The notes under the pieces were generated by a model. The model was not told the DNA's origin and ran no database searches. It saw nothing but the letters and a program-made list of their open reading frames with translations. This document shows positions 54,440 to 62,696 of a DNA stretch of 64,000 nt, one piece after another. Position numbers and translations under genes: made by a program. Each line of letters starts with the position of its first letter. The first letter of the stretch is position 1. Source of the DNA: Thaumasiovibrio subtropicus (GTDB taxonomy: Bacteria > Pseudomonadota > Gammaproteobacteria > Enterobacterales > Vibrionaceae). The DNA is taken from contig NZ_AP023054.1 of NCBI RefSeq assembly GCF_019703835.1, positions 1,178,001 to 1,242,000 on the forward strand. The letters are read 5' to 3'.

Positions 54440-55321
54440 ATGATGCTAAATCCAAGTTGGTTAAATACGTATATCACACTTGTTGAGACAGGCCATTTTA
54501 CTGAGACAGCAAAAAAGTGTTTTATGACGCAGCCAGGGGTGACTCAGCATGTACACAAGCTGGAGGCGGCACTGGGCTATGCCTTGTTAAATCGTCATGG
54601 GAAGCAGTTTGAACTGACGCTGGAAGGCGAAAAACTCTATCGCTACGCGCTGACACAGCGCCAGTCTCACCAACAGTTTCTTGATAGCTTGAATGACAGT
54701 GATCCCTATGCGGGTGTTTGCCAGATCGCTTGCTCAGGTGCGGTGGCAATGCAAATTTACCCCACACTGATAGCGAAGCAAACCGCGCATCCAGAATTGC
54801 AGATTCGTGTTGAAGCCGCACCGAATCGGCGCATTTTTGCCATGTTGCAAAGTAATGAGATTGCTTTTGGCATCGTGACGCAACAGCCGAATGATAGCGC
54901 TTTCACTGCGATCGAAGTTGGTGAGCAACCACTGACGTTATTTGTGCCGTCTCGCCATGCTAGTACAGCAGACTTTGAAGCATTAGCCTTGTTGGGGTAC
55001 ATCGCGCACCCAGATGCAGACCATTATTTGGATCGAATCCTTGGGGCGAATTTTCCTGATCACTATCGGGGTATGACACGGATTCCTCAGCGCGGCTATG
55101 TCAATCAAATCAACCAAATATTACTGCCTGTCGCTGCGGGACTTGGCTTCACTGCGTTACCTGCGAAGGTGGGAGAGTCAATGCAAGCGCGGGGTGATAT
55201 TGCGAGGTTGCCGCTCAAGGTCCCCAGTATTGACCCGCTATATCTGGTTTATAAAACGCACCGTCAATCAATCCAACGCTATTTGTGGTTGGAGCCTTTG
55301 GTGAAAGATCTACTGCGTTAA
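54440..55321 (+). CDS. LysR-family transcriptional regulator
   Basis: 293 residues from the ATG at 54440. N-terminal winged helix WLNTYITLVETGHFTETAKKCFMTQPGVTQHVHKLEAALGYALLNRHGKQFELTLEGEKLY, then a periplasmic-binding-like effector domain. A MITE copy ends 43 bases upstream, so the native promoter has been replaced or lies within the repeat. The gene it controls is not obvious; the kinase downstream is on the same strand after 147 bases. Confidence 0.9.
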   Translation: MMLNPSWLNTYITLVETGHFTETAKKCFMTQPGVTQHVHKLEAALGYALLNRHGKQFELTLEGEKLYRYALTQRQSHQQFLDSLNDSDPYAGVCQIACSGAVAMQIYPTLIAKQTAHPELQIRVEAAPNRRIFAMLQSNEIAFGIVTQQPNDSAFTAIEVGEQPLTLFVPSRHASTADFEALALLGYIAHPDADHYLDRILGANFPDHYRGMTRIPQRGYVNQINQILLPVAAGLGFTALPAKVGESMQARGDIARLPLKVPSIDPLYLVYKTHRQSIQRYLWLEPLVKDLLR

Positions 55322-55468
55322 AGGTGAATGATAATTGTAAAAGAACGTATAAATGCGGCTTATGTCGGAAAAGTCATCTCTAATCGCTAAATTTGCTGTG
55401 AGATTACTGATGAGCCAGTAATCTACGCAGTGATGTTCTCGCTGGGGAGACGTTTATATGGAGGGTAC

Positions 55469-56242
55469 ATGGAAGAGTTACAAGGTGGACGAGCGACAAC
55501 CGTGATGCGTTTAGATGATAAAGTCATCCGCCCTGCTGGCGATGGATCCGGCGCAATTCACCGCTTGCTTAACTTTCTTCACCTTGAGGGTTTTCAACAT
55601 GCACCTATGGCATTTGGGTATGATGCGCAAGGCAATGAATTACTCTCTTATGTCGTTGGCGATGTGTACGATTATCCGTTGACGGGGGCGGTGGCAAGCC
55701 ATGAAGCGCTCACCAGTGCCGCAACCTTGTTACGTAAATATCATGATATGACGGCGTTGTTCTTACATGAATCGCGTGAGGCCAATCAATGGGCACTCCC
55801 GCCCCGAGAGCCGCAAGAGGTCATCTGCCACAACGATTATGCCCCCTACAATGTGTCACTGACCCGTCAAACGGTCACTGGAATGTTTGATTTTGATTTG
55901 GCAGCGCCGGGGCCTCGTGTATGGGATGTCGCTTATGCGGTTTACACATGGGCACCCTTTAAAACCCACCCTTTTGATGCGATGGGTACCTTGACCTCAC
56001 AAAGCGATCGAGCGCGTCGTTTTTGTGACGCGTATGGGTTAGATAATGCTGCTCGCTTAGCATTGGTTGAAACCATGATCGCGAGGCTGCAAACCTTGGT
56101 TGATTTTATGCACCTTGAAGCGGAAAAGGGCAATCAGGCATTCATTGCTAATATCGAAGATGGCCATCATCTTGCTTATCAGAAAGATATTGAGTATTTG
56201 AAAAGTAATAGCGAAGCGATTACGCGCACACTGGTGAAGTGA
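55469..56242 (+). CDS. APH/choline-kinase-fold phosphotransferase
   Basis: 257 residues from the ATG at 55469 (GGAGGG just before). HNDYAPYNVSL is the catalytic loop (Asp in HND) and MFDFDLAAPGPRVWDVAYAVYTW the metal-binding DFD loop of aminoglycoside phosphotransferase-like kinases. RATTVMRLDDKVIRPAG holds a weak nucleotide-binding lobe with the Arg/Lys. Chromosomal members phosphorylate small alcohols or antibiotics; resistance is not implied. Confidence 0.82.
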   Translation: MEELQGGRATTVMRLDDKVIRPAGDGSGAIHRLLNFLHLEGFQHAPMAFGYDAQGNELLSYVVGDVYDYPLTGAVASHEALTSAATLLRKYHDMTALFLHESREANQWALPPREPQEVICHNDYAPYNVSLTRQTVTGMFDFDLAAPGPRVWDVAYAVYTWAPFKTHPFDAMGTLTSQSDRARRFCDAYGLDNAARLALVETMIARLQTLVDFMHLEAEKGNQAFIANIEDGHHLAYQKDIEYLKSNSEAITRTLVK

Positions 56243-56244
56243 AA

Positions 56245-56275
56245 AACGGGCCGAAGCCCGTTGAACATTTTTGAA
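56245..56275 (+). terminator. Rho-independent terminator
   Basis: AACGGGC pairs with GCCCGTT around CGAA, followed by ATTTTTG. Confidence 0.75.
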
Positions 56276-56299
56276 AGAGACATCTCTGCGCAGCTTTTC

Positions 56300-56361
56300 C
56301 TAGAATACCTTTACCTTGTTTGGACAGTTTCTAAATCCCGCCTGTTGAGGTGGCTTGAGCG
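56300..56361. repeat. MITE-like repeat, decayed right-end fragment
   Basis: TACCTTTACCTTG, then TTTCTAAATCCCGCCTGTTG and AGGTGGCTTGAG match the right third of the repeat with many changes. It lies at the end of yjeH. Confidence 0.6.
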
Positions 56362-56373
56362 CGTGCCCCTTTT

Positions 56374-57627
56374 CTATGATGCTAGCTTTTGATTTAGCCG
56401 ACCTTTGGGATTGAACAACAGCAACCCAAACACCCCCAGCGCATAAAGACTTGCCCAGCCGAGGCATGCAAAAACAATCATGCAAAGCACAAGTGCTAGA
56501 TAGGCGAGGGCCTTTGTGGCACCGCTGAGTAGTTTCACTGCCGCAAGCATTGCCAGCAGGTAAATCAGTACAAAGACCCCGTTCGCTAACTTAACAAACA
56601 TGTGAATGTCGACGCCGATCCCATGGCCAATGAGCAATGAGAGCATGATGACCGCGGTGACAGCATAGGTGGCATTGCGGGGCACGCCTCGTGGATCGAT
56701 CTGGGTTAGGCGGCTGTTTGTCCTGGTTTGCTTGGCTTGGCTCCATAGCATACGAGATAGGCTCTGCATGTAGAGGTTGACGCTGGCAAAACAGGCGAGA
56801 AATCCAAGTAAGCTGACCAATAATTTACTGCTTTGACCAAACAGCATTGCTGTTATCCAAGGTAAAGCACCAGTATCCATCTCTGGTGTCCCGTAAGCAG
56901 AAAACTTGAGTACAACCACAGTACAAGCCCAATAGGTCAACCCTGCCACGATACAACCTAAAATGATCGCAATAGGAAAATCGCGCTGGGGATTTTTGAA
57001 CTCTTCCCCCATGTGAGCAAAGGCTTCGATACCGACGAAACACCAGAACATCACCGCGAGAGCAGCGCCAATTGCCGCCCAATCTACCGTTTGAATCGCA
57101 GGCATCTGTATATCGATATGGGTAACGTCACCTCGCCAAAAAAAGAGTGCAATTAAGGTTAATAAACCGATTGCAATCACCGTTTGTAGGCGAGAAGAGG
57201 TTTTGCTGCCTGCCAGATTGACCACGACTAATAAGGCAACGGTGAGGCATTCCGCAACAAAAGGATATTGGATCTGGGTGGGGAGCCATGGTGTCAGAAA
57301 GCTAGCGGCAAGCGCAATCGCGGCGGGGACACCAACAGGGATGCATGATAGAAACAACCAGCCAACGGCGTTGGCAAGTTTGTCATTGAAACCGATATTA
57401 ACAAAGTGCGCAGTACCGCCTGCGTTTGGATAACGCTTGCCCAATGCGGCAAAAGTAAGTGCGATGGGGCAGATGGCGATGAGCAGTAGCAGCCACGCCC
57501 AAAGGACATCTTCACCGGCCACAGTAGCGGCAAGGGCGGGAATCATAAACAGACCTGTACCAAGCAAGGTGGTGGATAATTGCCCAACTCCCGACAATAA
57601 GGTGATTTCTTTTTTTAATTGAGACAT
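56374..57627 (-). CDS. yjeH: APC-family amino acid exporter YjeH-like
   Basis: 417 residues from MSQLKKEITLLSGVGQLSTTLLGTGLFMIPAL. About twelve helices. YPNAGGTAHFV, GWLFLSCIPVGVPAA, VMFWCFVGIEAFAHMGEEFKNPQRDFP and TYWACTVVVL match E. coli YjeH, which exports methionine and branched-chain amino acids. The divergent Lrp/AsnC gene with a palindrome in the shared 139-base gap suggests amino-acid-controlled expression. Confidence 0.9.
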   Translation of the reverse strand: MSQLKKEITLLSGVGQLSTTLLGTGLFMIPALAATVAGEDVLWAWLLLLIAICPIALTFAALGKRYPNAGGTAHFVNIGFNDKLANAVGWLFLSCIPVGVPAAIALAASFLTPWLPTQIQYPFVAECLTVALLVVVNLAGSKTSSRLQTVIAIGLLTLIALFFWRGDVTHIDIQMPAIQTVDWAAIGAALAVMFWCFVGIEAFAHMGEEFKNPQRDFPIAIILGCIVAGLTYWACTVVVLKFSAYGTPEMDTGALPWITAMLFGQSSKLLVSLLGFLACFASVNLYMQSLSRMLWSQAKQTRTNSRLTQIDPRGVPRNATYAVTAVIMLSLLIGHGIGVDIHMFVKLANGVFVLIYLLAMLAAVKLLSGATKALAYLALVLCMIVFACLGWASLYALGVFGLLLFNPKGRLNQKLAS

Positions 57628-57723
57628 GGCGACACTCCGTGTTTCGACGCATTTTTTCAGACTATCGCGACTTGGCAAATAACACATCTGGCAAAGTGAC
57701 AGTATCGTTAGTTAAAATGACAG

Positions 57724-57740
57724 CAATTGATGACGAATTG
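57724..57740. promoter_or_regulatory. Palindromic operator candidate between yjeH and the Lrp-like gene
   Basis: CAATT-N7-AATTG, extended outward as AG...TTGCT. It lies 27 bases before the Lrp-like start and about 100 from yjeH. Probably the Lrp-like protein's site. Confidence 0.5.
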
Positions 57741-57766
57741 TTGCTGAGTGGCAACTAGGTGGAAAG

Positions 57767-58204
57767 TTGGATAAGTTTGATCAGGATATCATCGCGATCT
57801 TAACCAAATCGGGTAGACGCTCTGTTAGTGAAATTGCGCGGGAGGTGAACCTGTCACGTACTGCTGTCACGGCGAGGATAAAACGTTTAGAAGAAGAAGG
57901 CGTGATTTTAGGTTATCACGCCACTGTTGCCCGACCCGAAAGTCAAGTCACCGCATACATGGCGCTGCATTTTGATACTTCGAATGCCGATTACAGTTGC
58001 GAGAAGTATAGCGCGATTATCGAAAAGATCCCTGAAGTGCAATGGATGGACATCATCAGCGGAGAGACAGATATGATGTTGTTTGTAGAGGCCAAAAGTA
58101 TGCAGCGTTTGAATCAGATCCGAGATGACTTGCAAAAATTGCCTTATCTTCGTCATTTGATTACCCATACTGTGCTGAACACCTTCTTTAATCGCCGTTT
58201 TTAA
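57767..58204 (+). CDS. Lrp/AsnC-family regulator
   Basis: 145 residues from a TTG with AGGTGGA before it. MDKFDQDIIAILTKSGRRSVSEIAREVNLSRTAVTARIKRLEEEGVILGY is the winged helix of the family, followed by the RAM effector domain (VQWMDIISGETDMMLFVEAKSMQRLNQIRDDLQKLP). Divergent from yjeH; likely a local regulator sensing an amino acid that YjeH exports. Confidence 0.9.
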   Translation: MDKFDQDIIAILTKSGRRSVSEIAREVNLSRTAVTARIKRLEEEGVILGYHATVARPESQVTAYMALHFDTSNADYSCEKYSAIIEKIPEVQWMDIISGETDMMLFVEAKSMQRLNQIRDDLQKLPYLRHLITHTVLNTFFNRRF

Positions 58205-58356
58205 TTTTAGGCCACCAGCGTAGATACTGTATGCCTAGAAACGCTCGCTCTTGAGGGGCTTAAGTCTCGACATACTAAGATCTCGATCGAACAAACGCCA
58301 AGTGCTGTATAAATAAACAGTATTTTGAAGCGTATTCTGATAACTTGCTACATTGA

Positions 58357-58627
58357 TACACTCAAGCCACCCGAGGTGCTTGTTCAGCGAGAATGCCTAG
58401 GTTTGCCATCGAGGCGCTGCTTTGAAGTTCTAGTCAACGAAATCAAAAAACAGTATTAACGATGGTGATCCTCAAAAACTCGCCCTTTGGGAAGCGACTA
58501 GCTGCCCGATTTCTGCGCTAAATGTGTTCGAAAGAGGAAACCATTCCTTTACACCTTTGCCTTGGTACCTTGACTTCGACGCGCTAGCCAGCTTCTGAAT
58601 CCTGCATCTTGGGGTGGCTTGAGTATA
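58357..58627. repeat. MITE-like repeat, copy D (complete, diverged)
   Basis: About 271 bases. ACTCAAGCCACCCGAGGTGC at the left, CTTGGGGTGGCTTGAGTATA at the right. Inner repeats changed to GCCTAGGTTTGCC and a degraded partner. Older than copy C by its number of changes. It ends 28 bases before the VOC start and so supplies part of that gene's promoter region. Confidence 0.85.
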
Positions 58628-58655
58628 AGCCAGAATGAGTATTTCGAGAGGCCTT

Positions 58656-59033
58656 ATGTTACTGAATCATGTGTCCGTTGGCGTGACTGATTTGCAACGC
58701 GCTGTGGCGTTTTATGACGCCGTTTTTGCTGCGCTCAATGTGCAACGATCGCACTTAATTGAGGGTGTTGCTGCTGCATATGGGAGTGAGTTTGAGTTTT
58801 GGCTCAATGCGGTAAGCGACAAACCTCAGATGACGGCGGTAGGCAGCCATTTTGCTTTTAATGCCAGTAGCCAACAGACAGTGACCGCGTTTTACCACAC
58901 GGCCATTGCACGCGGCGCGAGGTGTAATGGGAAGCCAGGTATTCGCGCTGAATACGGTGAACACTATTTTGCTGCCTATGTGATTGATCCTGATGGCAAT
59001 CGCTTAGAAGCGGTATGTTTGGTCGCGGAGTAA
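58656..59033 (+). CDS. VOC (glyoxalase/dioxygenase fold) protein
   Basis: 125 residues from the ATG at 58656 (GAGAGG before it). NHVSVGVTDLQRAVAFYDAVF opens the first beta-alpha-beta unit and GEHYFAAYVIDPDGNRLEAVC closes the second, with His and Glu at the usual metal positions. Similar proteins are often annotated as lactoylglutathione-lyase-like; the substrate is unknown. Confidence 0.85.
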   Translation: MLLNHVSVGVTDLQRAVAFYDAVFAALNVQRSHLIEGVAAAYGSEFEFWLNAVSDKPQMTAVGSHFAFNASSQQTVTAFYHTAIARGARCNGKPGIRAEYGEHYFAAYVIDPDGNRLEAVCLVAE

Positions 59034-59051
59034 GCACCGAGCGAAAGTGCG

Positions 59052-60161
59052 TCATACCGAACGCATCCCCGTTTTATGCTTGTGCTTTTGGCGATACATT
59101 TTTCGGTCAGCAACGTGAATGACATTGTCAATGGTATCGCCATCAAGCGGGTACTGGCTAAAGCCGATACTGGCAGATACCTCGAAGGCATTATCGTCGA
59201 CGTGAAACGGCTGGGTAAAGACCTCTTCAAGGAGGCTCAGTGTATCGTCAAGTAGCGGTTTTTCGACTGAACGGAGGACAACCGCAAATTCATCCCCACC
59301 GATTCGATAGGTGACTCGCGCATTAGGCAGCTTGTCTTGCAGTCGTCGCGCGACGGCCATTAATAACCCATCACCCGCAGCGTGGCCATGATTATCGTTG
59401 ATTTGCTTAAAGTCATTGAGGTCAAACCAAATGAAGGTAAAACAGGTGGAAGTGAGTCGCATGGATTCGAGGTCACTCGTCATCGCAAGGCGATTCGGTA
59501 AACCGGTCAGGGGGTCATGATTTGCGGTTTTGCGATGATAAATAGACTCTTGCCAAAATACCCAGAGGATCATTGTCATCGAAATGCCGAGCGCAATGGA
59601 CGAGAGCCGTTGAATGGCGAAAAGGGCATTGATGTCATCTTGCTGTCTTTGGATCAACGGATTTCGTAGTTGAAACTTCTCATTTATTTCGTTGAGAATG
59701 ATGACATATTCTTTGTCGATCCGACTGTAAAATTGCTTCGGGCTCATGATGCCATCAGCGACCTCTTCAACCAGAGGTTCAAGTAACTTAAATCGAAAAA
59801 AAGCATTCGAAAAGAAGCTTAATAGATTATCAAACTCACGAAAATGCGCCGCTTCATTGCTGTTCAGCAGCACATCAAAGCGACTCCAAGTGAGTTCATA
59901 ACTCAGCCTCACATCGTCAATACGTTCGCGATCGTACATCAGGAGTTCAACGTTGTTGAGTAAGCCGGAGTACTCTTTGTTAAGTTGAAAGACAAACCAC
60001 GCCGCTTCATTTTGTCGAAACGACATGCTCTTGTTGAGATCATTCATGTGAGAAAGAATGAACGCGTTGAGAATCAACAAGCCAAACGTAATTGTCACGA
60101 CTAACCACTTAACCAGCGGTAAGTAGCGGCTGGTGATGAGGCTAGTGAACTTACCATCCAT
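59052..60161 (-). CDS. Membrane diguanylate cyclase
   Basis: 369 residues. Helix 1 (WLVVTITFGLLILNAFIL), a periplasmic helical domain to about residue 180, helix 2 (ISMTMILWVFWQ), then the GGDEF domain: DPLTGLPNR, DLNDFKQINDNHGHAAGD and RIGGDEF. The active site is intact. The RxxD inhibitory site is absent (PNAR instead). Makes c-di-GMP. The start overlaps by 11 bases the gene for a periplasmic protein, so its sensor domain probably reads that protein. Confidence 0.92.
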   Translation of the reverse strand: MDGKFTSLITSRYLPLVKWLVVTITFGLLILNAFILSHMNDLNKSMSFRQNEAAWFVFQLNKEYSGLLNNVELLMYDRERIDDVRLSYELTWSRFDVLLNSNEAAHFREFDNLLSFFSNAFFRFKLLEPLVEEVADGIMSPKQFYSRIDKEYVIILNEINEKFQLRNPLIQRQQDDINALFAIQRLSSIALGISMTMILWVFWQESIYHRKTANHDPLTGLPNRLAMTSDLESMRLTSTCFTFIWFDLNDFKQINDNHGHAAGDGLLMAVARRLQDKLPNARVTYRIGGDEFAVVLRSVEKPLLDDTLSLLEEVFTQPFHVDDNAFEVSASIGFSQYPLDGDTIDNVIHVADRKMYRQKHKHKTGMRSV

Positions 60162-60618
60162 CGTCTTGGGTACCGATCTCTTTTAGTTGCCAAATCATTT
60201 TGGAGTGAAACTCTGGGGTATCGAGCTCAGGATGCGTTACCAGTGAAAAGATGACCCAGTACGGTCCTTTATCCCGAATTTTCATGCGCTCGCCGTTATT
60301 GAGATACGCGATAATGGGCTTGTACTCGAGGATCTCATTGCGATTGATCGAAATGGTGTAATCGTTCAATGCTCGAAAATGCAGCGTTTCGGGGATTTCC
60401 ATCTCTAAATGGGCAAACAGCGTCGGAATGGTCACGCCAGTGTACTCTCTTGTCGTATCTACCCAAGGAAGAGGAGTTTCGTAGCTTAGAGTAGGAAGCG
60501 CGGAGATCTCACTGTATTTGACTAGGTGGGTTTTGTCGCCACGAACAATAAGCGTCGATGCCTGCGCAGGTAACGCTAGGAGCAAGCTAGCAACAACGCC
60601 GATGATGTATTTATACAT
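60151..60618 (-). CDS. Small periplasmic protein, sulfite-oxidase-like fold, partner of the diguanylate cyclase
   Basis: 155 residues from MYKYIIGVVASLLLALPAQAS (signal peptide). The mature part SALPTLSYETPLPWVDTTREYTGVTIPTLF...FRALNDYTISINRNEILEYKPIIAYLNNGERMKIRDKGPYWVIF matches the SUOX-like/molybdopterin-binding fold but is truncated, without a visible cofactor Cys. Such proteins often pair with c-di-GMP enzymes as ligand-binding partners. Overlaps the cyclase gene. Confidence 0.75.
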   Translation of the reverse strand: MYKYIIGVVASLLLALPAQASTLIVRGDKTHLVKYSEISALPTLSYETPLPWVDTTREYTGVTIPTLFAHLEMEIPETLHFRALNDYTISINRNEILEYKPIIAYLNNGERMKIRDKGPYWVIFSLVTHPELDTPEFHSKMIWQLKEIGTQDDGW

Positions 60619-60800
60619 ACTAGCCTCATAGATATTAACAATGCTTTGAGAGTATAGTATGTTTTTTGGCTCGTTTGTCCAATCAATTGTTTCACAGAGA
60701 TATTTTACGTGAATGTATTGCGCCCTTGGTGGCAGTGGTGAAATCGAGACCCTGATGGTGGCTAGAGCCACCTTTTCGGCCGTTGGTCACTGATTTTTAG

Positions 60801-62255
60801 CTAGAGCAGTGGGCTAAACAAATAAAAGAAATGTTCGAGGAAACGGTCTTTTACGGTTCTTAATTGCCAACGCGCTTGATCGACGGTTTCTGATTCGTCG
60901 ATGTACTTTTGCTGTAACCAAATCATCTGTTTAGTGAACTCTCGATCGTCAATCGCCAACGTCAGCTCGAAATTGAGCCAAAGACTGCGCATATCCAAGT
61001 TAACTGTGCCGATCAGGCAGTGCTTCTTGTCGATAACAACCGATTTGGTGTGCAACAACCCACCATCAAATTGGTGAATGGTCACCCCGGCGCTCAGTAA
61101 GTCGTGGAAAAATGAGCGGCTCGCCCAACGCACCATGATGGAATCATTATGCTTGGGAAGGATGATGTTGACCTCTACGCCACGTTGAGCGGCATTGAGT
61201 AACGCATAATGCAGTGCTTCGCTTGGCACAAAGTAAGGCGTGGTAATGGTGATGCTGTCACGTGCTTGGTAAATGGCCAAGCTGAGTACCTTATGAATGA
61301 TGGCATCAGGCATACCGGGCCCGGATGGAATCGTCATAATGGCATCATATTCGTTGGTTTTTTCTAATCCACATTGTGGAATAGGTGGTAAGGCGCGTTT
61401 ACCTGTTTCCACTTCCCAGTCCCAAGCTTGGATAGCATTTAATACTGCCACGTTGGGACCCGTAATACGTACCATGATGTCAACCCAGTGACCGACACCA
61501 GCGTCCGCTTTGAAGTAACGCGGGTCGACAAGATTCATCGAACCTGTATACCCCACCTTGTTATCTATGACGACGATTTTACGGTGTTGTCTCAAGTCCA
61601 TGCGTCGCAAGAACATTCGCCACGGACTCACAGCGAGCGCTTCAACCACTTCGATACCCGCCGCTTTAAAGGTTTTCGGCCATGCGGAGCGAAAGAAAGT
61701 CAGGCTTCCTGCTGAGTCGAGTAGTAGCTTTATTTTTACGCCACGCGCTGCGGCATCAAGTAGCGCTTTACCGACATCGTTGGCGAGGCCACCGGGATGC
61801 CAAATATAGAACTCGAGGTGGATCGTGTGCTTTGCTTTCTCTATGTCTTCGATCATCGCCAGCATGATTTCATCCGGCGCGGTCAGTAGAGACAAGGTGT
61901 TACCACTCAAGCTAGGAATATTCAGTTGCTGCTCGCATAACTGATGGATCGGCAAGGCTTCTCGGCTGATCTTGGTCGGTTGATGTGCTTCACATGCGTC
62001 GAGTGCCCTAAACCATTCGCCATAGGGCTCAAACATACGATCGGCACGCTCTGCGCGTTTTCTACCGAGGTTTAACTCGCCAAACATCAGGTAAGCAGCA
62101 ACGCCAACAAAGGGTAACGAGTAAATCACCATCAGCCACGCTAGCGACACACCTACGACGCGACGCTTGACTACTACGCGGATCGAGATACCAATCGCGA
62201 GAATGTAGTAGAGCACCACACTGATTAAAGCGAGTACAGAGTAGAAGTTGGCCAT
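60801..62255 (-). CDS. clsA: Cardiolipin synthase A
   Basis: 484 residues (E. coli 486). Two N-terminal helices, then two phospholipase-D HKD motifs: HRKIVVIDNKVGYTGS and HTKSVVIDKKHCLIGT. Joins two phosphatidylglycerols to cardiolipin plus glycerol at the inner membrane. QHRKI and NLDMRSLWLNFE flank the sites as in ClsA. Single gene. Confidence 0.94.
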   Translation of the reverse strand: MANFYSVLALISVVLYYILAIGISIRVVVKRRVVGVSLAWLMVIYSLPFVGVAAYLMFGELNLGRKRAERADRMFEPYGEWFRALDACEAHQPTKISREALPIHQLCEQQLNIPSLSGNTLSLLTAPDEIMLAMIEDIEKAKHTIHLEFYIWHPGGLANDVGKALLDAAARGVKIKLLLDSAGSLTFFRSAWPKTFKAAGIEVVEALAVSPWRMFLRRMDLRQHRKIVVIDNKVGYTGSMNLVDPRYFKADAGVGHWVDIMVRITGPNVAVLNAIQAWDWEVETGKRALPPIPQCGLEKTNEYDAIMTIPSGPGMPDAIIHKVLSLAIYQARDSITITTPYFVPSEALHYALLNAAQRGVEVNIILPKHNDSIMVRWASRSFFHDLLSAGVTIHQFDGGLLHTKSVVIDKKHCLIGTVNLDMRSLWLNFELTLAIDDREFTKQMIWLQQKYIDESETVDQARWQLRTVKDRFLEHFFYLFSPLL

Positions 62256-62696
62256 TGTGACTCCAAGGTAGATTCAAAATTAATGTACAGCGTTTGGATA
62301 ACACAAACCAGAAAAATCACTTGTGCTAATGGATTGATAGAAAAGTAGAAAAACCATACGCCGATGGCGTAGGGAAGTCAGGAAGGCCTTTCAGCACAAT
62401 AAGGCGGGTTTTGTTGTTACGGTGGAGTAACTGACTGTTGCGGTGATGTGTCGGATTTGGTTTGGAATAGTGACTGTAGATCGATTTACAGGTGATAAGT
62501 GTGCAAATTTTATGCAACGTAGAAAAAAATTGGCGAAATGGGTTTGAATATAGAATTTGCCGCTTCCAATTTTAATCGCAAACTGTTTTACTTGCTACCC
62601 GTAAGCCGTCAACTAACACCTTATAGAGTGTAAACTAAAAATTACACCGCAAACCTTGTGACGGTCGCGATGACAGACAGAATAGAGAGAAACAAT
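62256..62696. other. Divergent intergenic region between clsA and the NSS transporter
   Basis: About 440 bases without a gene. ACGCC-GAT-GGCGT (62358-62370) is a small hairpin. A+T-rich around 62500-62650. It presumably holds both promoters. I see no RNA gene. Confidence 0.45.

Noticed and set aside
55469-56242. Aminoglycoside resistance gene
   Set aside because: Only the general APH kinase motifs are present. The sequence is not close to any known resistance enzyme I recall and the context is chromosomal.
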